NCBI RefSeq assembly: GCF_015040615.1
Contig: NZ_CP060402.1
Coordinates: 3,224,001 to 3,288,000 of the forward strand
Direction of reading: 5' to 3'
Source of the DNA: Microbacterium sp. YJN-G
GTDB taxonomy: Bacteria; Actinomycetota; Actinomycetes; Actinomycetales; Microbacteriaceae
Length of the DNA: 64,000 nucleotides
The notes beneath the pieces were generated by a model. It was not told the origin of the DNA, did not search any database, and saw only the letters and a list, made by a program, of their open reading frames with translations. This document shows, piece after piece, positions 35,128-43,999 of this stretch (its first letter is position 1; each line of letters begins with the position of its first letter). Both the position numbers and the translations under genes were made by a program.

Positions 35128-36474
35128 TCACGGGCGTTCGGCTCTGAACTCCATCCGCTCCACGGAGTCCGCTTCGCCGAGTTCGGCGTAGAACGATGAC
35201 TGCAGTGCACTGACGCGCGGGTCCCCCGAGGTGTCCACCATGCGCGCCGTCTCGAGATATCCCTCGAAGGCATGTGGGTCGAATGGACCGAACTTGCCAC
35301 CCACCGCCCTCGACGCAGTGAAGCTTTCCGGGGCCCCCGTGCCGCCGAACGATCCTCCGGCCGAGAGGTTCGAGACGAGATCACCCTCGTGACGCAGCTG
35401 CACCAATGTCTGGTCCGCCGCGAGTGAAGGCTCGGTGGGGTTGCCGGCACTGATCACCACCCCGGTCTCGTATGGACTGTCCATCGCGGTGATGGATCCG
35501 ATCGCGCCGCCCTGCGAGTATGTGACCAGGTCGACGCGGTCGCCAGGCTCCGCACCCGCCATCTTCAACGCCGTCAGGGTCGCCTGCTGCGACGCGGCGA
35601 GCTCGCGGTCGATGTAGAGATCCCAGTTCGAGCCCATGTCCCAAGGCTCGTCCGAGCCGGGCAGAAAGCGGCGGGTGCCATCGAGGTAGGTGACAAAGCG
35701 GGCGGAGCCGTCCTTCATGGCGTACCGCTCCACGACGATCTGACCGGCACGCTCATACGGGATGCGGCCGAGCGATTCCGACAGCTTCGTGGGCGGTTCA
35801 GCTGTCCCAGCACCGACCAGTGCGACGTGCAACGGCGGCGCCGTTCCCTGCAACCGGGTGCCGAACGGCAACACCCCCCGGTCGAGCCGCACTGCCGCGT
35901 CCGTACCGATACGGGCCGTGGTCGCGACAGGACGAGTGGCCAGTGCCACAATCAGTGGCGACATCACCCCTGGGGCGGTCATGCTCAGGATGCCTGAGAT
36001 TCCCAGCGCGATAAGGTCCCATGGCTGATCTTCGGTGCCCTCGAACCGGGTTCGCTGCCATTCGGCCACCGCCCAGGTAGCGCGATCCTCGATGTGCGGA
36101 TCTGTGAGCAACTCGTCGATCCGAGGCTGCAGCGCCTCCGCAGCCGCGGGGTACGCCTCGTTCAACGCCTGCTGCTGTGCCCGCAGCTCCACCAGCTCGA
36201 ATGTGTCCGCCATGGCAGCGGCCCCCTGCGCGATCTTGTCGATCTGCGGCTGCCAGCCGGCCAGACGAGCCGCGCACTCGGCGATGCCGGCCGCACCGCC
36301 AGCGCGCTCCACCGCCGGCGCCTGGTCCAGCGCCGCCCGTGCGCTGCGCAGCCGCTCCACGGCCTCAGCGAGACCGGTACCGACGCCGTGCAGACGACGA
36401 CCGATGTCGCGAACCATCGAGGAGTCGATCGCAATCGTTCCGCCCGACGTGATGGTCAGTTCCTCGTCGCTCAC
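35128..36474 (-). CDS. Alpha/beta hydrolase with N-terminal helical (ESX-like) domain
   Basis: A 448-residue protein. Residues about 1-150 are helical (GRRLHGVGTGLAEAVERLRSARAAL and ELVELRAQQQALNEAY cores) in the style of WXG100/LXG-type secretion domains. A hydrophobic segment lies near 165-190. Residues about 230-440 form an alpha/beta hydrolase: nucleophile Ser in TYSQGGAIG (about 317-325), Asp in HEGDLVSNL and His in FDPHAFEGYL. It has no Sec signal peptide. It overlaps the 89-residue gene upstream by 4 bases (ATGA), as expected for a small partner and its effector. It may be a type VII-secreted lipase/esterase. Codon use is somewhat less GC-ended than in neighbours. Confidence 0.65.
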   Translation of the reverse strand: MSDEELTITSGGTIAIDSSMVRDIGRRLHGVGTGLAEAVERLRSARAALDQAPAVERAGGAAGIAECAARLAGWQPQIDKIAQGAAAMADTFELVELRAQQQALNEAYPAAAEALQPRIDELLTDPHIEDRATWAVAEWQRTRFEGTEDQPWDLIALGISGILSMTAPGVMSPLIVALATRPVATTARIGTDAAVRLDRGVLPFGTRLQGTAPPLHVALVGAGTAEPPTKLSESLGRIPYERAGQIVVERYAMKDGSARFVTYLDGTRRFLPGSDEPWDMGSNWDLYIDRELAASQQATLTALKMAGAEPGDRVDLVTYSQGGAIGSITAMDSPYETGVVISAGNPTEPSLAADQTLVQLRHEGDLVSNLSAGGSFGGTGAPESFTASRAVGGKFGPFDPHAFEGYLETARMVDTSGDPRVSALQSSFYAELGEADSVERMEFRAERP

Positions 36475-36740
36475 AGATCCAACGCCCTTCGCAACTGCTC
36501 GCCCAGGGCGCGCACCGCGGCGAGTTCCTGCATGATCGCGGTGTGCAGGCCATCAAGGGCCTCCCGCATTTTGCGCGCGCTTGTCCCGTCGTTCTGCCAT
36601 GCCGAATCCAACGCGAGTCGCATGCCGACGCTCTCGGCGTCGGCGACGGCATCCGCCGCGTCATCGATTGCCCGCAGGGCGAGAAAGCCCCACCAGATCT
36701 GGTCGCTTGCCGGTGCCTCGGCCGCCGTGATGGAGTACAT
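36471..36740 (-). CDS. Small helical WXG100-like protein
   Basis: An 89-residue protein that is predicted to be two helices with a turn. SAWQNDGTSARKM at about 46-58 resembles the W-x-G turn of ESX proteins (here W-Q-N-D-G, Trp48 in the middle of the chain as in EsxA/B). No signal peptide and no cysteine. Encoded directly before the hydrolase with an ATGA overlap. A role as co-secreted partner or chaperone is inferred from size and context; the family is not certain. Confidence 0.55.
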   Translation of the reverse strand: MYSITAAEAPASDQIWWGFLALRAIDDAADAVADAESVGMRLALDSAWQNDGTSARKMREALDGLHTAIMQELAAVRALGEQLRRALDL

Positions 36741-36853
36741 GCTCCCAGCGTGCGCCGCACGAGCACCCCGCCGACCTCCGATCCCCGGATGTTGTGGAGA
36801 AATCGCTGAATCCGACGATTGGGGAAAGAAGTCGATACGGGCAGAATGGTGCC

Positions 36854-37399
36854 ATGTCCGACCCGGATCCCTTCCGCGTCATCTTCGTCTGCACCGGCAA
36901 CATCTGCCGCTCCCCCATGGCCGAGGTGGTGCTCCGCGCTCTCGCCGAGCAGCGCGGTCTTGGAGCGCGCCTGCTCTCGCGCAGCGCCGGCACCGGTGAC
37001 TGGCACCTCGGCGAGCGCGCCGACGACCGCACCCTCGACTCCCTCGCACGGCGAGGGTATGACGGCGCCGCGCACCGGGCCAAGCAGTTCAGCGCCGCAT
37101 CCTTCGCCGAGAACGACCTGATCGTCGCCCTCGACCGCACGCACGAGCGGATCCTGCGGGCCTGGGCGCGCAGCGACGACGACGAGGGCAAGGTCACCCT
37201 GCTGCGCGCCTACGATCCGAACGCCTCGAGCATGGACGTGCCCGACCCCTACTACGCGGGCCCGACGATGTTCGATTCGGTGCTGGCTATGATTGAGACC
37301 GCGACGCGTGGCCTCTTCTCGCAGCTCGAACCGGCTGTGCGCGCCCCTCGTACGACGGCCCGCGCGATGCGGGTCCCCGATCAGGAGGATCTCCCCTGA
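36854..37399 (+). CDS. Low-molecular-weight protein-tyrosine phosphatase
   Basis: A 181-residue phosphatase. The P-loop CTGNICR (Cys13-Arg19) and the general-acid loop VPDPYY (about 132-137) are intact. These enzymes dephosphorylate proteins in the cytosol or outside the cell, often in exopolysaccharide control. ATG at 36854 is chosen over an open extension to 36794 because the fold starts at once. Its stop overlaps the purB start, and the purB ribosome-binding site lies in its last codons. Confidence 0.92.
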   Translation: MSDPDPFRVIFVCTGNICRSPMAEVVLRALAEQRGLGARLLSRSAGTGDWHLGERADDRTLDSLARRGYDGAAHRAKQFSAASFAENDLIVALDRTHERILRAWARSDDDEGKVTLLRAYDPNASSMDVPDPYYAGPTMFDSVLAMIETATRGLFSQLEPAVRAPRTTARAMRVPDQEDLP

Positions 37400-38793
37400 G
37401 TTCTCAGCCTTCGCTTCCGCTCCCCGCGCTTCCGGCGCAGCCGCTCAGCCCCCTCGACGGTCGCTACCGCGCCGCCGTCTCGGGACTGGCCGACTTCCTC
37501 TCCGAGGCCGGCCTGAACCGCGCCCGTGTCGAGGTCGAGGTGGAGTGGCTGATCGCCCTCACCGACCGCTCGCTGTTCGGCACCTCGCCGCTGTCGGATG
37601 CCGACAAAGAGCGTCTGCGCGCGCTGTACCGCGAGTTCGGCCAGGCCGAGATCGACTGGCTCGCCGAGAAGGAGGCGGTCACCCGCCACGACGTGAAGGC
37701 CATCGAGTACCTGGTGCGCGATCGCCTCTCGACGCTGGGCCTGGACTCCATCGCCGAGCTCACCCACTTCGCCTGCACGAGCGAGGACATCAACTCCGCC
37801 TCGTACGCGCTGACCGTCAAGCGCGCGGTCGAGGGCGTCTGGCTTCCCGCCCTGGATGCCGTGATCGCCAAGCTGCGCGAGCTGGCCGAGGAGCACGCGG
37901 ATGCCGCGATGCTCTCCCGCACCCACGGCCAGCCGGCCACCCCGTCGACCATGGGCAAGGAGCTGGCGGTCTTCGCATGGCGCCTGGAGCGGGTGCGCGC
38001 GCGCATCGCGGCATCCGAGTACCTGGCGAAGTTCTCCGGCGCGACCGGCACCTGGTCGGCACACCTCTCCGCCGACCCCGATGCCGACTGGCCGACCATC
38101 GCCCGCGAGTACATCGAGGGCCTGGGCATCGACTTCAACCTGCTCACCACACAGATCGAGTCGCACGACTGGCAGGTCGAGCTGTACGACCACGTGCGTC
38201 ACGCCGGCGGCATCCTGCACAACCTCGCCACCGACATCTGGACGTACATCTCGCTGGGCTACTTCGCGCAGATCCCGGTCGCCGGGGCGACCGGGTCGTC
38301 GACCATGCCGCACAAGATCAACCCGATCCGCTTCGAGAACGCCGAGGCCAACCTCGAGCTCTCCGGCGCCCTGCTGAACTCGCTGTCGCAGACGCTGGTC
38401 ACCTCGCGCCTGCAGCGCGACCTCACCGACTCGACCACGCAGCGCAACATCGGCGTCGCATTCGGGCACTCGCTGCTCGCGCTCGACAACCTGCGCCGCG
38501 GCCTGAACGAGATCTCGCTCTCGCGCGACGTGCTGCTCGACGACCTCGACCACAACTGGGAGGTGCTGGCCGAGGCGATCCAGACCGTGATCCGCGCCGA
38601 GGTCGTCGCCGGCCGCTCGTCGATCACCGACCCGTACGCGCTGCTCAAGGAGCTCACCCGCGGTCACCGGGTCGGCGCCGCCGAGCTGGCCGAGTTCGTC
38701 GAGGGCCTGGAGATCGGGAATGCCGCCAAGCAGCGCCTGCTCGCCCTGACCCCCGCCACCTACACCGGCATCGCCGAGCGGCTCGCCCGCTGA
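37396..38793 (+). CDS. purB: Adenylosuccinate lyase, probable CTG start
   Basis: A 465-residue enzyme of purine synthesis that splits SAICAR and adenylosuccinate, giving fumarate. The N-terminal LSPLDGRYRAAV block and the signature GSSTMPHKINPIRFEN core (SSTMPHKINP) are intact. No ATG, GTG or TTG in this frame precedes LSPLDGRYR: the first conventional start is GTG at 37540, which would delete it. CTG at 37396 lies 7 bases behind a perfect AGGAGG (37383-37388) and overlaps the phosphatase stop, so it is taken as the start. The gene forms an operon with the phosphatase. Confidence 0.9.
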   Translation: MSSQPSLPLPALPAQPLSPLDGRYRAAVSGLADFLSEAGLNRARVEVEVEWLIALTDRSLFGTSPLSDADKERLRALYREFGQAEIDWLAEKEAVTRHDVKAIEYLVRDRLSTLGLDSIAELTHFACTSEDINSASYALTVKRAVEGVWLPALDAVIAKLRELAEEHADAAMLSRTHGQPATPSTMGKELAVFAWRLERVRARIAASEYLAKFSGATGTWSAHLSADPDADWPTIAREYIEGLGIDFNLLTTQIESHDWQVELYDHVRHAGGILHNLATDIWTYISLGYFAQIPVAGATGSSTMPHKINPIRFENAEANLELSGALLNSLSQTLVTSRLQRDLTDSTTQRNIGVAFGHSLLALDNLRRGLNEISLSRDVLLDDLDHNWEVLAEAIQTVIRAEVVAGRSSITDPYALLKELTRGHRVGAAELAEFVEGLEIGNAAKQRLLALTPATYTGIAERLAR

Positions 38794-38855
38794 GCCCATG
38801 CGCTCCTTCGAGGTCAACGCCGCGCGGCTGCCGCTCTGACCGCTCGCCCCGCGGC

Positions 38856-38992
38856 CGGAAGATGGAAAGTGCTGGTTTGCGCGGCATCCGAGCGCCCTTT
38901 TCCATCTTCGCCCTGGCGGGGCGGATGGAGAACGCCAGTTCGCGCGCCTCGGGAGCGACGGTTTCCATCCGCATGCCCGAGGAGCGGATGGA
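38856..38992. repeat. Hairpin repeat C, 63-bp period array
   Basis: Two complete hairpins (38856-38907: GAAGATGGAAA / TTTCCATCTTC; 38919-38970: GCGGATGGAGA / TTTCCATCCGC) and a half element (38982-38992: GCGGATGGAAA). The starts are exactly 63 bases apart. They fill the gap between purB and the convergent MFS gene. Confidence 0.75.
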
Positions 38993-39013
38993 AAGCGCAC
39001 GGCGACCACGAAG

Positions 39014-40429
39014 TCAGGCGACCGGAGCGGTGTCGCGCGGCATGAAGAGGAGCACGACGAGGGTGACGGCGGCGGTCACGGCCGCGCCGACGAAGACCCA
39101 GGTGGATGCCGAGATGATCGTCGCGGGATCGTGGGCGCCCGCGCCCTGACGGATCACCGCGTTCGAGATCGCGCCGAGCACGGCCACGCCCACCGCGCTG
39201 CCGGCTGAGCGGGCGAACGCGTTCATGCCGGTCACGACGCCGCGCTGACCCCACCCGACCGACGCCTGCGCGGCGATGAGCGTGGGCGCCGCCGTCCAGC
39301 CCAGGCCGAAGCCGAGGACGAAGGCGATGCCGGCGACCGTGAACGGGTTCGGATACGGGCCGGTGAGGGCCAGCATCCCGGCGGCGACCGTCGAGATCGA
39401 CAGGCCGATCAGCGAGGTGCGGCGGAACCCGATGCTGAGATACAGCCGGCCGACGATCGTCGCGGCGATCGGCCACCCCAGCGTGAGCGCCCCGACGGCC
39501 AGGCCCGACAGCAGCGGGGCGATGCCCAGCGACCCCTCGAGATACGCCGGTGCGAAGCTGGTGACGCCGATCAGCAGCGCCCCGACCCCGAACGACACCA
39601 GCGTGGTCACCAGGATCAGGCGCCGTGAGAACAGCGCGAAGTCGATGATCGGCTCGGCAGCCCGCCGCTCGACCATCGCGAAGACGACCAGCGCCAGCGC
39701 GCCGATGCCGAAGCACAGCAGGCTCGGCACCGAGAGCCACGCCCACGCGTTGCCGCCCTCGAGCAGTCCGAGGATCACGCCGGTCAGCCCGATCGTCAGC
39801 AGGGCGGCCCCGGCGAAGTCGATGCGGTGCCGGTGGGTCTGCTTCTGCTCGTGGAAGCGCCGCATCAGCATCCATCCGGCCAGCGCGCACAGCGGGATGT
39901 TGATGAAGAAGATCCAGCGCCATGCGTCGAGCTGCGAGAACACGCCGCCCAGGGCCGGGCCGACGACCGACGAGATCGCCCAGACGCTGGCGATGTACCC
40001 CTGCACCTTGGCGCGCTCGGCGACCGTGTAGATGTCACCGACGATCGTCATCGTCATGGGCGCGACAGCGCCCGCGCCCAGGCCCTGCACGAGGCGGAAG
40101 ATGATCAGCCAGGTCATGTCCCAGGCGACGCCGCAGAGCACGGAGCCGAGCAGGAACAGGCCGATGCCGAACAGGATGATCGGCTTGCGCCCGATGGTGT
40201 CGGCGAAGCGCGAGTAGATCGGCACGCTCACCGCCTGCGCGAGCAGGTAGATCGAGAACAGCCACGGGAACTGCTGGTAGCTGCCGAGATCGCGCACGAT
40301 GCTGGGCACCGCCGTGGCGAGGATGGTCGCGTCGATGGCGATGAGGCTGGCGGCGAGCATGAGCGCCCCGAGCACCGGACCGCGCTCTGATCGCAGTCCG
40401 ACAGCGGCTCGGTCGACGGAGGCGGTCAT
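39014..40429 (-). CDS. MFS transporter, DHA2 (14-helix) drug exporter type
   Basis: A 471-residue major-facilitator protein with about 14 helices, the DHA2 pattern. Motif A-like FADTIGRKP at about 76-84, and motif C-like VVGPALGGVF at about 155-164, are clear. It probably exports drugs or metabolites in exchange for protons. The start ATG at 40429 fits the usual short lead. A divergent sugar dehydrogenase gene follows on the other strand; no regulator is adjacent. Confidence 0.9.
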   Translation of the reverse strand: MTASVDRAAVGLRSERGPVLGALMLAASLIAIDATILATAVPSIVRDLGSYQQFPWLFSIYLLAQAVSVPIYSRFADTIGRKPIILFGIGLFLLGSVLCGVAWDMTWLIIFRLVQGLGAGAVAPMTMTIVGDIYTVAERAKVQGYIASVWAISSVVGPALGGVFSQLDAWRWIFFINIPLCALAGWMLMRRFHEQKQTHRHRIDFAGAALLTIGLTGVILGLLEGGNAWAWLSVPSLLCFGIGALALVVFAMVERRAAEPIIDFALFSRRLILVTTLVSFGVGALLIGVTSFAPAYLEGSLGIAPLLSGLAVGALTLGWPIAATIVGRLYLSIGFRRTSLIGLSISTVAAGMLALTGPYPNPFTVAGIAFVLGFGLGWTAAPTLIAAQASVGWGQRGVVTGMNAFARSAGSAVGVAVLGAISNAVIRQGAGAHDPATIISASTWVFVGAAVTAAVTLVVLLFMPRDTAPVA

Positions 40430-40532
40430 GATTCCGACAAGCCTATCCGCGGCTCGGACATTCCCGATTCGCCCTGGTCAGGCCGCCGGAGGTCGGCGAT
40501 CCTGGAGTGGAGCGGATGCCAGGGAGGCCCCG

Positions 40533-41669
40533 ATGCGTGCACGACTTCGCCCCCGTCGCGGGTTCGTCGCGACCCTCGGCATCCTCACCGCGCTGACGAC
40601 CGCACCGGCGCTGACAGCCTGCACGGCGCCCGGCCCCGTCGCGCCGCAATCACCGCGCGCAACCGCCGGCACCCCGGCGACCGGGACTCCCGCGACGACC
40701 GAGTCCGTCGCCCTGGCGACGGGCCTCGAGGCGCCGTGGTCGGTCGTGCGCCTGGACGACGGCGGGGCGCTGATCTCGCAGCGCGGTGACGGCCGCATCC
40801 TCGAGCTCACGACCGAGGGCGAGCTGCGCGAAGCCGGGGTCATCCCCGGCGTCGTCTCCGGCGGCGAATCGGGCCTGCACGGCCTCGCCGTGCACGACGC
40901 CGACGGCATCCGCTGGCTGTACGCGTACCACGGCGCCGAGGACGACAACCGGGTGGTGCGGATGCCGCTGACCGGCGGCGCCGGATCGCTGGCCGTCGAC
41001 CTCGACGAACGCGAGGTGGTGATCGACAGCATCCCGCGCGCCTCGAACCACAACGGCGGGCGCATCGCATTCGGCCCCGACGGGATGCTGTACATCGCGA
41101 CCGGGGATGCCGGGCAACGCGAGCGGGCGCGCGATCCGGACTTCCTCGGCGGGAAGATCCTGCGCGTGACTCCGACCGGCGAACCGGCGCCAGGCAACCC
41201 GTTCGGCAACGCCGTGCACAGCCTCGGCCATCGCAACGTGCAGGGACTGGCGTGGGACTCCTCGGGCACGATGTGGGCGAGCGAGTTCGGGCAGAACACC
41301 TGGGACGAGCTCAACCGCATCGAGTCCGGCGGCGACTACGGCTGGCCCGAGCACGAGGGCGTGGCCGGGGCGGCGGATGCGATCGACCCGGTCGCCGTGT
41401 GGACGCCGGCCGAGGCGAGCCCCAGCGGGATCGCCGTCGTCGACAGCGTCGTCTACATCGCGGGGCTGCGCGGCGAGGTGATCCAGACGTTCGACACGGC
41501 GAACCCGGATGCCGGCACCCGGGCGCTGCACCAGGGCGAGTTCGGGCGACTGCGCGACGTCGTCGCGGGTCCCGACGGGACGATCTGGGTGCTCACGAAC
41601 AACACCGACGGCCGAGGTCAGCCGCGCGAGGGCGACGACCGGCTGCTGCAGCTGACGCCGCCTCGCTGA
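40533..41669 (+). CDS. PQQ-dependent sugar dehydrogenase-like lipoprotein
   Basis: A 378-residue GSDH/Asd-type beta-propeller protein. A lipobox (ALTAC, Cys30) and low-complexity linker precede the propeller (starting LATGLEAPWSVV). Conserved blocks include GGESGLHGLAVH, SNHNGGRIAFGPDGMLYIATGD (core NHNGGRIAFGPDG) with the catalytic-type His, and GHRNVQGLAW. It oxidises sugars or related alcohols outside the cell with PQQ. No pqq genes are present in this window. ATG at 40533 has AGGGAGG upstream. Confidence 0.88.
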   Translation: MRARLRPRRGFVATLGILTALTTAPALTACTAPGPVAPQSPRATAGTPATGTPATTESVALATGLEAPWSVVRLDDGGALISQRGDGRILELTTEGELREAGVIPGVVSGGESGLHGLAVHDADGIRWLYAYHGAEDDNRVVRMPLTGGAGSLAVDLDEREVVIDSIPRASNHNGGRIAFGPDGMLYIATGDAGQRERARDPDFLGGKILRVTPTGEPAPGNPFGNAVHSLGHRNVQGLAWDSSGTMWASEFGQNTWDELNRIESGGDYGWPEHEGVAGAADAIDPVAVWTPAEASPSGIAVVDSVVYIAGLRGEVIQTFDTANPDAGTRALHQGEFGRLRDVVAGPDGTIWVLTNNTDGRGQPREGDDRLLQLTPPR

Positions 41670-41708
41670 GGCGCGAACGGCTCGACGGGCCCTGCCGGCC
41701 CGGCCGGT

Positions 41709-42113
41709 TCAGCTCGCGGAGGGCGCCCCGGATGCGGATGCCGCGTCGCCGCCGTCGGCGGGACGGTCCTTGGCGTCGGCCGGGCGGTCGTTCTTCTCAG
41801 GTGCCGGGCCGTCGCCGTCCATCAGCACCGGACGGTCGATCGTGCGGGTGACGTCGGCGGGATCGACGGCCAGCATCAGCATGGCCAGGCCCAGCAGCGT
41901 GACGATGAACGAGATGCCGCCGACCACCAGCCCGAGCGCGATCGGCGTGAGCCCCTCGTACGAGCCCCGCGAGATCGAGGCGTTGACGCGCTCGGTGAAG
42001 GCGCCGGTGGAGACCAGCGTGACGACGGTCGCGAAGATGCCGCAGACGAGGGCGATGCCCACGAGGTGCAGCGGACGCAGGATCTCGCGTCGGGTGGGCT
42101 TCTGGTCGGTCAT
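41709..42113 (-). CDS. Hypothetical two-helix membrane protein
   Basis: A 134-residue protein with helices at about 15-37 and 55-80 and a long hydrophilic, Asp/Ala/Pro-rich tail containing RPADAKDRPADGGD, a short internal repeat. It overlaps the upstream gene by 4 bases (ATGA), forming a two-gene membrane-protein operon. The family is unassigned. It is conserved-looking in codon use. No function proposed. Confidence 0.75.
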   Translation of the reverse strand: MTDQKPTRREILRPLHLVGIALVCGIFATVVTLVSTGAFTERVNASISRGSYEGLTPIALGLVVGGISFIVTLLGLAMLMLAVDPADVTRTIDRPVLMDGDGPAPEKNDRPADAKDRPADGGDAASASGAPSAS

Positions 42114-42745
42114 GCACGTCCTCCATGGTCGGCCAGGCTGTCGGTGCCGGCATCAGTCTCGACGGTCTTCCGCGCGCGCGGCGTGAGGCCGGCGATGCCC
42201 TGGAAGACCGCCACGATCGCGGCGTAGCCGCCGAAGAAGCCGACGGCCAGGATGATCCCGGTGACCGTGAACGTCGCGCCCGGCTCGGGCGAGTACTCCT
42301 GCGTGAAGCCGACCGGCACGAGCAGCACGATGACAGCCAGCAGGAGTCCGAGCGCTCCGGTGATGATCGCGTCGCGGGCGTCTTCGTCACCACGACGCCG
42401 GATGCCGGCGAGAAGCTCGACGAGTCCGGTGAGAGCGGCCCAGGCGATCACTGTGCCGAAGAAGACGCCGTCCGAACGCAGTGAGGGGACGCTGGCGACC
42501 ATGCCGATCAGGAAGGACAGGATGCTCATGACCACGGCGGGCCAGCGCCGGCCGGCCGGGTGCACGATCACGGCGGCGATCACGTGCACCAGAGCGGTGG
42601 AGAGCACGAACCCGCTGAACACCGAGAGGCCGACGGCCGCGGAGTGATCGGGCGAGAAGGTGATCATGATGGCCGCGACCGCCGCGAGAGCAGCACGAGC
42701 CAGCTGCACATGACGCAGCGTGAACGTGCGGGAAGCGGTGGGCAT
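42110..42745 (-). CDS. Hypothetical HdeD/DUF308-like membrane protein
   Basis: A 211-residue protein with about six transmembrane helices (RAALAAVAAIMITFSP, VFSGFVLSTALVHVIAAVIV and so on) and a hydrophilic C-terminus. The alternating short helices resemble HdeD/DUF308 proteins. It is the first gene of the pair with the 134-residue protein. Closely similar genes in this group carry no experimental role; sometimes mis-named as acyl-CoA synthetase. Likely a small envelope protein. Confidence 0.72.
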   Translation of the reverse strand: MPTASRTFTLRHVQLARAALAAVAAIMITFSPDHSAAVGLSVFSGFVLSTALVHVIAAVIVHPAGRRWPAVVMSILSFLIGMVASVPSLRSDGVFFGTVIAWAALTGLVELLAGIRRRGDEDARDAIITGALGLLLAVIVLLVPVGFTQEYSPEPGATFTVTGIILAVGFFGGYAAIVAVFQGIAGLTPRARKTVETDAGTDSLADHGGRA

Positions 42746-43026
42746 GACAGTCCTCGGATCGGTGACCCCTCCAGTCTACGCCGGGGCCGTATGAGGGGCC
42801 TGTTCGGGCCGGGAAGGCGGGGGGAAGGCGGGGCCCGGCAGCCTCCCCAAAGGCCGCCGGACCCGCAACCGTGCGCCAGGGGACCATGCGCACCGCCGAG
42901 CGCGCGGCGGACGGGCCCTGTCCTCACGTTCTCGGAGGGGCGGTGATTCGCGCTCCCCAGCGACTGTCATCACCGCACCCGTATGCCAATCTAGGCGGTA
43001 GACGTTCACATACCGGGGAGGGTGCT

Positions 43027-43944
43027 GTGACGGATGCTGTTTCACGCGATGCGGCAACGGAGTCTTTCGCCGAGGCGCTGAGCGCCGCGATCAGGGGGCG
43101 CGGCGTGACACTCGCGCGTCTGCACGCGCGTCTCGCCGAGCGGGGCAACCCGGTGTCGAGGGCGACGCTGAGCTACTGGCGCTCGGGCGCCCGCCGGCCC
43201 GAGGGCGCGCAGTCGCTGGCCGCGATTGCGGATCTCGAGGACATGCTCGGGCTGGATCCGGGTGCCCTGATAGATCGGCTCGGTCCGTCACTGCGGACGG
43301 GCCCTCTGGGCGCGACGTCGTTCCCGTTCGACCGTGAGCTGCTCGAGGAGCGCGTGAAGGAGACGTTCCTGGCGATGGGTGCCGCCTATCCGGATCCCAC
43401 GCGCGAGCAGACCATCCACGCGGTGACGGATGTCGGCCCCGACGGCCAGGTGGTCCGGCGCACGACGCGTATCGTCATCCAGGCGACGGCGGGCGTGGTC
43501 ACCGAGATCCCGTTCGTCGAGATCACCGCAGGCACCCCGAGTCCGCCGCCGGTGTTCCAGGCGATCGGCGGCGGGCGCATCGCGCGGACGCACTCCCACG
43601 AGAGCCGCGAGATCCACGGCTTCATCTTCGAGACCGAGCATCCGATCACCACACCGAACAGCGCGATGATCGAGTGGTCGGTGACCTATCCGCCCGGTTT
43701 CCCCGCCGGCGACGGCACAGGCCACGGCGTCGCCTTCCAGGCGCGCGAACTCTTGCTGTGGACCCGCTTCGACGCGGCGGCGGTACCCGACTGGTGCGAG
43801 GAGGTCGAGGAGACCACCGCGGGGGTGGTGGCGACCCCACGGCACCTCTCCGGCGCACGATCGCTGCACGCCGTGCGCCGCGCCTTCGGCCCGGGCGCCC
43901 TGTCGATCCGCTGGGGATTCGGGGAGCGCCCCGCCGACGACTGA
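43027..43944 (+). CDS. Helix-turn-helix regulator with large uncharacterised domain
   Basis: A 305-residue protein. The N-terminus (about 15-80: SFAEALSAAIRGRGVTLARLHARLAERG, core VTLARLHARLAERG; then SYWRSGARRP) is an XRE-like DNA-binding domain. The remaining 220 residues form a beta-rich domain (GGRIARTHSHESREIHGFIFE, HPITTPNSAMIEWSVTYPPG shown by their HSHESREIHG core) with a conserved Trp/Pro pattern, unique to actinobacterial homologues. The start is GTG at 43027 behind GGAGGG. It is a single gene, and its targets are unknown. Confidence 0.7.
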   Translation: MTDAVSRDAATESFAEALSAAIRGRGVTLARLHARLAERGNPVSRATLSYWRSGARRPEGAQSLAAIADLEDMLGLDPGALIDRLGPSLRTGPLGATSFPFDRELLEERVKETFLAMGAAYPDPTREQTIHAVTDVGPDGQVVRRTTRIVIQATAGVVTEIPFVEITAGTPSPPPVFQAIGGGRIARTHSHESREIHGFIFETEHPITTPNSAMIEWSVTYPPGFPAGDGTGHGVAFQARELLLWTRFDAAAVPDWCEEVEETTAGVVATPRHLSGARSLHAVRRAFGPGALSIRWGFGERPADD

Positions 43945-43999
43945 CAGTGAGGAGCCACCGACCGCACCCGGGAGCACCGCGGATCCGGGAGAATCAGCT

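Noticed and set aside
38856..38992. Regular spacing suggesting a CRISPR array
   Set aside because: Only two and a half units, ends are palindromic, interiors are related in composition, and no cas genes are present.
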